Source: Pycnopodia helianthoides
Taxonomy: Eukaryota; Echinodermata; Asteroidea; Forcipulatida; Asteriidae
Length of the DNA: 64,000 nucleotides
Reading direction: 5' to 3'
Assembly: GCA_032158295.1 (NCBI GenBank)
Contig: CM063260.1
Coordinates: 5,093,501-5,157,500, forward strand
The translations under genes and the position numbers were made by a program. The notes under the pieces were generated by a model. It ran no database searches and was not told where the DNA came from. It was given only the letters and a program-made list of their open reading frames with translations. This document shows positions 41,001-51,203 of the stretch, in pieces (the stretch's first letter is position 1; the number at the start of each line of letters is the position of its first letter).

Positions 41001-44000
41001 GATTCTCGCTAGTACACATAACGTAGAACTGCTTGATGTTGGTGAGACTCTCTTCTTCCCTACGGAGGCGGATAATCACGGGATCACTGACGATCTTATG
41101 AGCAAAGTTCATAACGGTGTCCTCATAGGTGGCGGAGAACAACATCATCTGGCACGATGGCGGCAGCTTCCTGTGGATAAACATGGAACGGGAATTTTTT
41201 TTATCGAGACAATATTTATTTTGCTTTGTTTGTTTGTCCTGTCCTGTTCTCTGTCTGTTTGTATGATCTGTTGTAAGTTCTGTTAGTTCACATTGTGCAG
41301 TACGTAAAAAAAAAAAAGGAACTTTCAGAGTGTGGGGTGGACGAGTTAATGTGTCTATTTTGGGTTTATTATAAATCTTTGTGTGTGTTATATAGACCAA
41401 ATATTGCATGCATTTCGTTTTTAGCATTGTAGCAGAATTTAACCACTCAGTGAAATCTGGCTTTTCCATTTCACGAGGCCAAGCAGAGTAAAATGAAATA
41501 GTCCAGATTCCAGTTTATATTCTGCAACAATGCAGTCCTATGCATCCAATATTTGTATAATACTCTTTGCAAATTTATAAATGTTTAAAACTTTGGACAA
41601 CCCATTACTGCATTGAGAAGAAAGAAACAATTAAATAGAGTAAAAAAAAATCAAAATCAAAATAATTTCCTTATTTCTTTTAATTAAAATATACCTTTGG
41701 ATCCTAATGGATTGATCTTGATGTCCTTGGGTAGCGATCATGACGTCGGCCTCGTCCAGCACAAACACACCGACCTTATTCAGGTCAAAAAATCTATACT
41801 TCAAGCACCAATCCAGCATGGTTCCTGGCGTGCCAATGACTATGTGGTCCTGGAGCTTTGTGCCTTTGGTGTCTGTAAGCCAAATGTCAATGGTCAAAGG
41901 TGAAGGCAATTGTAAAGACTATAGATACAGGAATCAAATTACTAAGTAGCGATATTACCGTAATTTCCTGCGGATAAGACGCGCGGCGCATAAGGCACAG
42001 TCACCTAAAATTACCCCCAAAAATTCAAACGCCAACAGATAAGGCGCATTGGTAGATAAGGCGCAAGGATATTAACATAATGAGGAGGCTTGCAAACCCA
42101 TTCACGGTTAGTACATCACCATTTATGGGGGTCATTGTGTTGGTAGACACTCACCAAAACATAAAGGGATTGCAATTTTTGTAAATCGTGAACGTAAGTA
42201 AAACATCGCTTTTACTTTTTTATTTTGTGTGTGTTCATTTTAGTTTTAAGATTAAAAAACCCCACAGCTTTATGGCTTTTCTTTTCACAGCAAGGAGTGC
42301 GCACACAAAAATGTTGTGCTAACGTTTCCCAATGAATTGTCTGCTAGTCTTTGTTATCAGGCATTTTTGCGTGCTACATCACAGGAAAGAACTACCAAAC
42401 GCTAGAGGGCACTCTCATAACAACGCTTTCACAATAAGAGCGTACGCCCTCTGTTGGCGAAATTTCACAGTGCATTACACGATAAAACAAAGACTAGTGT
42501 GTACAAGCTGGTCGTTGCTGGTTCGCGCCGGTATTATTGTTATTATTGTGGGCAGCAGCATGGCCAGTGACTTCGTTGTTCGGTAAGTTTCGTCGAAGCT
42601 TTTTAAAGTTACACAACGGGCGTACTGTGAAGGTTTGATATTAAAAAAATTATAACATGTAGGATTACTCTGGATGAAAGAAAGGATTGTTTTACAGTAT
42701 AAAAAATGTAAGATTTCACACACTAATCATCAAAATAACTCAAGCGTTACCAGATAAGGCGCATCGGTAGATAAGGCGCAGGGATGTTTTTGTGCTAACG
42801 AAAGTCAGATAAGACGCGTCTTATCCGCAGGAAATTACGGTACATAGTTCTATGGTGATGCTCATCTACATTGTACTAACGTCTGTTTCCTCTGATAGCG
42901 TAGGCAATCTTCAGGTTCTTGATGTACTTGCTCATTTCTTCCACAACGGCACCAATTTGCATCGCTAGCTCTAAGGTGGGTGCCAGACACATCGCCTTTG
43001 GAAAACGATAACATTACCAATAAACAGCATACAAATAATGAACGATTAGTAGGAAGCAATGGTCCCCAAAGCTTGTAGGCAAAGCTTCCCGAAGCTTGTA
43101 GGCAATGGTCCCCAAACCTGTAGGCAATGGTACCCCAAGCTTGTAGGCAATGCTCCCCAAACTTGCAGGCAATGGTACCCTTGTAGGCAATAATCCAAAA
43201 AGCTTGTCAGCAATGTCCACTATACAATTGTTGCACGCTGTGACGGGGTCCATGGTGTTTTGTACACCCAAGGGGGGAAATGGCACCCGAGGCGAAGCCG
43301 AGGGTGCCATTTTCCCCCGAGGGTGTACAAACCCATGGACCCCCGTCACACAGCGTGCAACAATCGTTTTGCCTTGGTAACATTATTATTCCTCTTCTCA
43401 AAGTTCTGTTGTCATCTTCAAACATTATTACGACGAAGTATAAACCTCTAGTCTAATAAGCAGATGAACAGTTATTCAAATAAGAAACAATTCTTCACTG
43501 TTCCCTCGAACCCGCAGTTGTTTTGTACAAAACGCTGGAAATTGGCAAACGGTACGATCAAGGTAATGTGTACATGTACACCGGTAAACAAAACTCATGT
43601 TACCCTCTGGCGCTGGAAATTGACCAACGGTACGATCAAGGTAATGTGTACAAGTACACCGATAAACAAAACTCATGTTACCCTCTGGCGCTGTGCGTCA
43701 TGAGTTGTGCGCATCCTTAGCCATGGTACAGGCGTTTTTGTATCACATCACATGATTGGTTCTCGACCAATAAGACATCACAATTTGTTACGAGGTATAA
43801 CAAAAAGCTTTGGTGTAATGGTCCCCAAAGCTTGTTGGCAATGGTCCCAAAAGCTTGTAGGCGATAATCCAAAAAGCTTGTCAGCATTGTCCACAGAGCT
43901 TGGATGTATTGGTCCCCAAAGCTTGTTGGCAGAGATCTGAAAAGCTTGTAGGCAATGATCCACAAAACTTGTAGGCGTTGGTTTGAAAAGCTTGTAAGCA

Positions 44001-47000
44001 ATGGTATCCAAAGCTTGTATGCAATGGTCCCCAAAGAACTTGTCCTGTTCTTTATCTTCTGCCGCTAAGCAGATTCGAATTAAAATTCTACTCTGCGAGA
44101 AGAGCAGCACGATAGTCTCCAGATTTCCCCAATTCATTCTACGACTGTAGATAAACAGCAGGACAAGTTCGTATTCCAATTCAGTAGTCTGCCGTTTCCA
44201 ATCTACTCCGCAGCAGTAAATATAGAAGGGCAAGTTGCTATTATTACACGGTGTTGTCCGAAACAGAATATATAAAGACACAAGAACTGTTACCTTATTG
44301 AAGTAAAAGCAGTTTTCAACAGTTTTTTTTTTTGCACTGATTCTCGGTACATACCTGTGGAAAGTTCTTGTTAGTATCTACTCTGCTGAGCATCGTCAAA
44401 ACAAATGCTGCCGTTTTGCCTGTACCGCTCTGTGATTGAGCGATCATGTTCTTTGGACTGAGGTAAAAAAAACACAAAGAAAATATTACACACTTAAACC
44501 ACTTTACATCCGAAAGATAAGCACACCTTATTGTAAGAATGTAAACAGTAACTGGATGATTTCTTTAAAATACTAATGAGATCACTCATGTACTTTGGAA
44601 ATAAACCATTTTAAGCTTTGTATGTTAAGACGATAATTTTTAAATCAATATGATAATCTTATAGGCAACCAATGAAGTTGCTTTATAAAATTGGCAGGAT
44701 ACCAGTAAGAAATGGTGCATGTGACATGGTATTTTGACTGGTAACCTTATTCTGGTAGGTATAAGTGCTTAGCTGCTTTTTGTGCTTAAGCAGCTCTATG
44801 AAAAAAGGCCAGTTGTTATGTGGCTATATCTGAGTGTCTCACTGACAGGTCTACACATCCGACACATCCGTTTGATTTCAAATGGTTGACGAACTCGCTG
44901 GAAAAAGTTGTAGGTTTAAACTGACAAAAGGTTTAAAATAACAAGTAATCCCCAAAAGTACTAATTATACTAAAACAGACACGCAACTTAATAATAAAAA
45001 GAAAAAGAGAAAACTGCCTAGGACATGAATATTTTCTACAGTGCTTTTCAATTTTCTACGGCTTATCACACCATGAAGAAAAGAAGGAAATCAGAAGTTG
45101 TATGCCAGCAGTAAATCGTAGGCTACTTACGGATCTGCCAGGAGAAGTGGAAGTGCTGTTTCTTGGATCTTAGATGGAGCATTGAATCCCATCCCATACA
45201 CACCTTGCAACAAATCAGGTTTCCTGGAGGAAAATCAGAATAATAATCATAATGTAGGGAACCCAAGTGCGCTCTCAGTGTTCAAGCGTATGATCCACCT
45301 TTGCTAATTAGCATAATATTTACAATAAGTTAAGTTTAGGCCCGCGACCTTTGGACACTGAACTCAAGCTCGGGTGTTTCTGATCAGCAGAGCGTGGGTT
45401 CGAGTCCCGGTCGTGGCGCTCGTGTCCTTGAGCTACATGTAGATACTTTGCCATAATTGCTTTGTCCTTTAGATGGGACATTAAGCTGTTGGTCTCAGCC
45501 CAGGTACTTGGATTGGTACTGCACGTACATGTAAAAGAACCCAGCACACTTATCGTGGAAGAGTAGGGGTTAACCCTGGTGCTTCTGGTTCACATACATG
45601 TAGTAAGCACCCTTGTTTACAGGTTTTCTCAGGCTTGGGAGCTAAAGTGATTAAGTTCACTTATGAGTCATCCTTGGTTTCATTACCGGAATTATATAAT
45701 AGCAATAACAATAATAACAATAACTAAACTTAAAACAAACAGGGATAAATAGTCAAGTTAGAACGAGTGATTTCGATCAAGTTGGTCTTTGAAAAGAAAT
45801 AATAACACAAGAAAGACTCACAAGCGCAGCTGCTCAAAGGATTTGACGGAGTAGAGCGGAGAGTTTGGATCGTTCTGTTGGACATCAAGCTCCGTCTTTG
45901 AGATGTCCTGCAGTTTGTTGTGAAGGGCCTTGTTGAGCAGTGAGGCATCAGCGGCTATTGCGGCATCTGTCAGAGTGTACAAGAATGAAAGGAGACTTTT
46001 TTCAAACAGGCATGCAACTTTGATTTGGTGGCAGACAACTTTGATTTGGCGGCAGACAGAGGAAACTGCCTGAAATACAAAACTTTGTACAGTGTTTTTC
46101 AGTTTTCTATGGCACTGAACTTAAACCAAAAAGAGGAAAATCCGCCCGTTTAACCCTCCTACTCTCTGGCCAGTTGATGTCACCCACTGTAGTGTAAGAT
46201 CTAAAGTTTGGCATTGTGTTGAAAGTGATAAATGATCCAGTAAACAACCATAAGCAAGTTTGGGTGAGTGACTAGAGTCGACTAGACTTAACCAAAGTCT
46301 GTCTGGGTGTCTCTCTAATGCTGCGTGCATTGACTTGCTAGTCCCTGAGCACTTTTTCTCTCTCTGAGCACTTAGTCAACTTGCAAAGTTACATCACTGT
46401 TTCAAGATGACAGAGACAGTTTTGTAAACTTTTGTAATCACACACACATTTTATTTCTAACAATTAGGCTCCTAGAGTACTCCTTGGTTTAAAAGGGCTG
46501 TCATCATGGCCAAAGCAGGCTTGTGACTGTGCATGAAATTATAAACTCTAGTCCGATTCCTGCACGCGCGCTCTCCATAGAATTTATATGGGGGGAGGGT
46601 GCAAGTGTTCAGTACTACATGTAGGTGAGATTTTACAATTCCAGCCAAAGTCCTGCTTTGATCATGACACAGCCCCTTTATGATAAATGGTAGGTTTTTG
46701 CCAATGTGCAAATCAGTAAGATAATAACTAAACATTACCCTACATTATATTATGCAAGTTATGTTGAGAAATAAATGAAAATGAACATGATGTCTGCCAA
46801 TCACGCTTACTACTGTAGATTAGACGAGTCAAGCGACTAAACGCTTTCAAAACACAGACTACATTGTGTAACCCATGCGTGATTTAAATTGCAATTTGAA
46901 TAACAGGTTAGCACTCGACTTGCTCCATGTACAGATGTAAGGATCTCTTCTTAGAAGAAGTGGTTGTAAGAAGAACCAGGGGGTGAGGAAAGTCTCAGCG

Positions 47001-50000
47001 TGTGTGCTTTGTTCATCTTTAGAGGAATATTCGTCTAATGACTCAGATTGGATTTGCCAACCAAGGATCAAAATGCCGACTTGGAGAAATTACGAGGGGG
47101 ATGTCAGACTCTATCCCTGCAAATTCACTAATCACTGACACATAAATTATAAATTATGAAAAAAATATGAGAGAACACCATGTCTTGTTCGGCTGTAAAT
47201 TTTGTCTGAATTTTGTCTTACCACTATCATCGTCCCCTTTGCTGTTGTTCTCTGCAGATAAAATAAAATATCACAAGTGATTAATATAACTTTTACCGGT
47301 CATTTCGGCAAATAAGCGGCAAATTTAAACGCCACGTTATTTTATTTCCATGATATTGAAAGCTCCTCAAAACAGTCATTCAATTTCCATTAGTGTATTA
47401 TATGCAAATGTACTTTCACGTCATGCAATCTAAAAAGATAGGCCTAACCAATCAATTTTAACAATTCACTCGCACTGCATTCAAATTCCAAGCAGCATTT
47501 TGCTAAAATTTCTAGTAATGCCTACTATGCCTCAAAGTGAAATTGTATGACGGTTTCAACTGAAGAGGCAAAATCGCTTCAGCGTGTGCTGGAATTCAAA
47601 GATTGATCACCCCTGGGAATAAGGTTGGTTTCAAACCTTCTTTTGTTTCTGTTGCTGTTGCATTGTCTGCGGGAGGTTCTGCTGGAGGTTGTGCTGGGGG
47701 TTGTGCTGGGGCTTGTGCTGGGGGTTGTGCTGGTTTTGTATCACCCGATGCTCCAGCCTGCTGCTTGTCTGTTTGGTTGAGTTGAATATTCTGTATCTGT
47801 AGTACAAAAAAGTTAAGTAGATTTATCTGTAGTTCTGGCCTACAAAATTAAAACGGCCTGAACTGTGCTAACGTACAGTACTACTACTAGGATTCGTTTC
47901 CTCCTGTACCAAGAGGGTACTGGAATCTGTGCTAGAAATCTTCCTTTTCTGGGGGTTACTGTGTAAACCCTGATTCCCAACCTTTGTTCTTTTGTTGTAT
48001 CATTGTTTTTCAGTGTATTCGGCATCCTATTGAGTATTGGAGGCAAGTCTGAGAATCTGGTATACAATGGCCGATCTGGTAGTGGCTTACATGTACGGCC
48101 AAGGCTCAAGCCTACAAATGTATAAATCAGTACAAACAATCTTTATTTAGTCAGGATTTTCATTCTTCTTCCTTTTGAGTGCAGCCTCCCAATGATTGGA
48201 GATAAACGCACTGCCAGACCCCCCTTCTCTTAGCGATAAGTGTTTACTGCAGCCTTTTACATGCATTTTATAAAGTAAACACACAGAACCTCCATCCAAT
48301 CCTAAGGACGAAGCAATAATGGTTAGCGTCATTGCTTTTGAAGCCCAAGGACAAAAGTGTCAAGATCTGGTCTCGAAAACACACTCTGCTGATCAGAAAA
48401 ACCTGAGCTTGAGTTCGGTGCGCTAAACTGCTTGCCCATTCAAAAAATATACTTTAATTTTGTTTTTTTAAATTAACTATTAATTATTATGCCTACTCCA
48501 AACGCTCTAAAAATTTCTGAAAAATAATTACTTTACAGCACAGAGGCACAGTATGTACATGTTTTGTATTTTGTAAACAAGTAAAGATTTTTTTGAATAC
48601 CAACATGAAGTGGTTAACATAACAAGGGTGAGTAACACTGCCCTCAACTGAAGAATACAACACAAATGGAAGCCTAGGCCTAGCTAGCTACGGCTGCGCT
48701 AACTCACTGTATTGAGTGTCACGCTTTGGTTACTCGCATAATTATAATAGGCCTGCTTTTCTGAGAGGGAGAAGTTGCAGAATATTCTGCAATTACTGCA
48801 AGTATTATTTGGGGAAAAATCATTTAAATAATCAACAAATTTATTGAAGTAAGTAATTATTTATAATTAATTCTGAATTGATACTAACAGTGTGATAATT
48901 AAATTATTTTATGAGGTCAATTGCTTTCTTGAAGCACGGAGGTAAGGGCCCATCTTTTCTGGTCTGTTGGCCTATGTCTGTCAGCATAGCCATGGACAGT
49001 TTAGTTGTATGTATCTAATTGTGTTTGCAGAAGTTTGCAGTCACGCGTGTTAGCACCATAGAGTTATATAGTCTATAGAAGAACTAGAGGGCGCACTGGC
49101 AATACTGCGTGCACAAACGCGCCGGGACCGCAAGGAGACACGAGCGCCATTTTTTAGAGGGCAAACTTGAGTACGAAGTATACGATGTGCGTATGGAAAA
49201 TGCACGCATCACGCGCTCGGTGTTCATGTTGTTGTTTTGCGTACAGTAAAGTAATGGTAGTGGTACTTAAAACATGGCCGCACCACCCGCGCGACGAGTC
49301 ACGTATCTTGGCTAGTGCGCCCTCTAGTTCTTATATATAACTCTATGGTTTGCACAAATCCTCCATTTTGAACGGTGTGGTACTCCAACTCAACTTCATT
49401 CATGACATGTCCAACAAAATTGCAAACAAAATCAAGATTAACATTAGTTGCGATAATCGTAACCCTCCATCCTCCCGACGGTCGGAGACCGGAGGGTTAC
49501 GAGTCATGCAGTGCAAAAAAGTGGCGAAATAAAAAATTCGACTATTTTGGTCAGACTAGTCACCAGGTTTGCCAAATTTTTACCACTTTCAAAAAACATG
49601 ACACACATTCTAAGAACATGGATTTAATCTTCAGTGTGTCATGAATCCATTCATAACACTCTAAACATCGTTGAAAAATTGTTTTAAGAAAAAACGAACA
49701 AAAACTTACCAGAAACTGACCGAAATGTCCATGGACCGCACTTCCCCTAAATCAACCAATCAGCGTAAACCAGACCGTTATGTAGGCGTGGCGATCGTCT
49801 GATTGCGACTGTGCGTGCACACAGTTAATGTATTTAACGGATTTGCGCCATCTGCAGTTTGCGCTGATTAAGTGCAGGAACAGCATTCCAGAATGCGCGC
49901 TCAATCTGGAAATTTTTCCTCATAATTATCCTGTGATTGTGCAACTCAACAAAATGCGCACAACGACGATCCGCTTACGCTGATTGGTCGAGATGTTGCT

Positions 50001-50464
50001 AGGTCACGAATCGCGAGGTTCGAAAACCGGACCTGAGATTGTCTACGCTTCATGAGAATTTCGCTCAGTCTCTGGTAAGTTTTTGTCTTTTTTTCTTAAA
50101 ATATTTTCTCAATGATGTTTTGAGTAATACGAATGGATTCATGACACATTGATGACCACATCCATGTTTTTAGAATGTGTGTCATGTTTTTTGAAAGTGG
50201 TAAAAATTTGGTAAATCTGGTGACTAGTCTGACCAAAATAGTCAAAATTTTTATTTCGCCACTTTTTTGCACTGCATGACTCGTAACCCTCCGGTCTCCG
50301 ACCGTCGGGAGGATGGAGGGTTACGATTATCGCAACTACATTAACATTGCCAAATTCACTAGACTACGAGCAAATTAACAAAGTATTTAATATAAACTAA
50401 CTTTTGACGCCAACTCTCTCTTCTCTTGTTCCTCTATCTCCTTATCCCAGTCAAGGCCAGACAT
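38038..50464 (-). CDS. DDX19: DDX19/DDX25-type DEAD-box RNA helicase
   Basis: ATP-dependent RNA helicase of the Dbp5 family, which strips export factors from mRNPs at the cytoplasmic face of the nuclear pore. Coding exons (5' to 3'): 50402-50464, 47637-47796, 47222-47251, 45822-45966, 45131-45223, 44355-44457, 42881-42995, 41695-41872, 40933-41170, 40117-40279, 39303-39494, 38038-38096. The sum is 1539 nt, 512 aa, all GT-AG and in phase. Landmarks: family-typical [19 protein letters not shown] motif [10 protein letters not shown], motif [11 protein letters not shown] (170-179), [13 protein letters not shown] at 276-279, SAT at 308-310, ARGIDIEQV, and motif [10 protein letters not shown] (459-466). 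The N-terminus has a low-complexity PAQPP repeat (43-64) and a 30-nt acidic microexon. Human has DDX19A, DDX19B and DDX25; this looks like one gene related to all three, so the exact orthologue label is uncertain. Introns are packed with transposons. Confidence 0.97.
38165..38365. repeat. fragment related to the TA-flanked element at 41.96 kb
   Basis: It shares GTGCATTAC, AAAGACTAGT, and TTTTACAGTATAAA-TGTAAGATTTCACACA with 42.46-42.73 kb in the same order. It lies just upstream (5') of the last DDX19 exon. Confidence 0.5.
39610..39900 (+). mobile_element. repeat with hammerhead-like stem-loop, copy 2
   Basis: CTAATGA (39752-39758) is followed by a 7-bp stem CGGACAG/CTGTCCG around AGTATA, then AAACGTTGAGTCC. 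Downstream, CAGTTCTTCTCCTCAGAACC and CTACATGGTGTCACAGC parallel copy 1. It lies in DDX19 intron 10. Confidence 0.45.
41958..42840. mobile_element. TA-flanked element with CCGTAATTTCCTGCGG inverted ends
   Basis: TA (41956-41957 and 42841-42842) flanks inverted ends beginning CCGTAATTTCCTGCGGATAA; sub-terminal ATAAGGCGCA repeats occur on both sides. The TA target suggests a Tc1/mariner-pogo type non-autonomous element of 883 bp. Near its middle a Kozak-like AGCAGCATGGCC starts a short frame (MASDFVVR) that ends at a good donor, CG/GTAAGTTT, perhaps the first exon of a lost transposase. The element ends 40 bp from DDX19 exon 7. Confidence 0.7.
43227..43374. mobile_element. palindromic miniature element
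   Basis: ATTGTTGCACGCTGTGACGG at the left pairs with the right end (CGTGCAACAAT) through about 60 bp of imperfect complement, including GGGTCCATGG/CCATGGACCC and GGTGTACAAAC. The loop is about 25 bp. It sits inside the split satellite. Confidence 0.75.
43533..43688. repeat. two 78-bp tandem units
   Basis: Units 43533-43610 and 43611-43688 differ at only a few positions, and six bases of a third unit follow. Each holds AACGGTACGATCAAGGTAATG and AACAAAACTCATGTTACCC. The period is a multiple of three, so both strands stay open, but there is no sign of coding use. Confidence 0.85.
44690..44815. repeat. GCTTAAGCA palindromic family copy, truncated
   Basis: It contains GGATACCAGT, a TTTTGACTGGTAACCTTATTC block and GTGCTTAAGCAGCTCTATGA. 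Confidence 0.45.
45340..45600 (+). mobile_element. tRNA-derived SINE head
   Basis: GTGGGTTCGAGTCCCGG (B box) is followed by GTGTCCTTGAGCTACATG, CATAATTGCTTTGTCC and TTAACCCTGGTGCTTC. It is reverse-complement related to 48.19-48.44 kb. It lies in DDX19 intron 4. Confidence 0.6.
48185..48440 (-). mobile_element. SINE copy, reverse of 45.34 kb
   Basis: CTTCTCTTAGCGATAAGTG, AAGGACGAAGCAATAATGG, GATCTGGTCTCGAAAACAC and TGATCAGAAAAACCTGAGC mirror the 45.34-kb copy. A partial relative is near 8.04-8.15 kb. Confidence 0.5.
49055..49349. mobile_element. miniature element with ACCATAGAGTTATATA inverted ends
   Basis: The left end ACCATAGAGTTATATAG and the right TATATAACTCTATGGT are complementary. The arms continue with GAACTAGAGGGCGCAC / GTGCGCCCTCTAGTTC. 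The interior is CpG-rich. It lies in DDX19 intron 1, 97 bp from the larger foldback. Confidence 0.75.
49446..50337. mobile_element. 892-bp foldback element
   Basis: Left arm from 49446 (AGTTGCGATAATCGTAACCC) and right arm ending 50337 are inverted copies for about 260 bp. They include a GC-rich block (CCTCCCGACGGTCGGAGACC) and the ACTAGTC/GACTAGT blocks. Inner arms (ACCAATCAGCGTAA at 49.76 and TTACGCTGATTGGT at 49.98 kb) extend the pairing. ACATT flanks both ends (49441-49445 and 50338-50342), consistent with a 5-bp target duplication. The element lies in DDX19 intron 1, ending about 60 bp from exon 1. Confidence 0.85.
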
Positions 50465-51203
50465 CGTGGATTACTGAAAAGAACAATTTTCGGTCAGTAT
50501 TTTTCACGGATAGGGTATTTCCAAAGGAGTCCTTCAAAAACACATGCAATAGTCTGAGAGAACGTTATGAAGAGCGCGCCCTCAATTGTTAAAAATGTTT
50601 AGAGAAAAAAGCGCCCCCATTGACAGCCTGACGTCAAACTTGGAGTCTTTACCAAACAGTACGCCCTGTTGCTTTCCTTGCAGCGGTGCATTATTTGATG
50701 TTACGGCTGGTTACGCACCCTAGTAATACGAATTACCATCTCATTAGGAGAGCCAGAGCTAGTTTCATCATGGAGGAAGGAATCTCCATGGTTTCATCAA
50801 CCAAGTTTTTGAAGCGATGGATGAATGGTGTCACTTTCAGTTATCGCCCCTTACCCAATCCAATAAATTTTAAAGGTTATAATTGCCGGCTACCAGTGGC
50901 TAGAACAGCTGGTTTTCCCATCTAAATTCCGGATATAGACAGAGTATCCGGTCGTCTGTGTGTTTCAATTGTAGCAGAACGTGGACTCAAGAAGCATGTC
51001 TGTGTACATCATGTTGCAATGAATCAAACCACAAAAACCTTGAACAAAGATTGTACCCATTTCACAACTGCAGGCAGTGGATACTTTTTGATATTACTCA
51101 ATAAATACACCACCATAAAAGCTTAATTGGTATGGATGAGCACCTAAGAGCTGATGTTAGTATGAAACACTGTGAGAAACGATTCCTTCTAAAGTAATGT
51201 AGT

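Larger units (their letters stand above)
43050..44040. repeat. AGCTTGTAGGCAATGGTCCCCAA satellite, interrupted
   Basis: About 23-bp units occupy 43.05-43.21 and again 43.80-44.04 kb. Both blocks contain ATCCAAAAAGCTTGTCAGCA, implying one array or a duplicated block that is now split by the sequence at 43.21-43.80 kb. It lies in DDX19 intron 6. Confidence 0.7.

Noticed and set aside
39307..41903. Several plus-strand open frames of 68-121 codons
   Set aside because: They are shadows opposite DDX19 exons, whose phase-consistent minus-strand reading and helicase motifs are clear.
43464..43703. Open frame with a 26-residue repeat
   Set aside because: It follows from the 78-bp tandem repeat inside a DDX19 intron; there is no start context or splice partner.
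47603..47785. Plus-strand Gly/Cys/Ala-rich open frame
   Set aside because: It is the antisense of the PAQPP-coding repeat in DDX19 exon 2.
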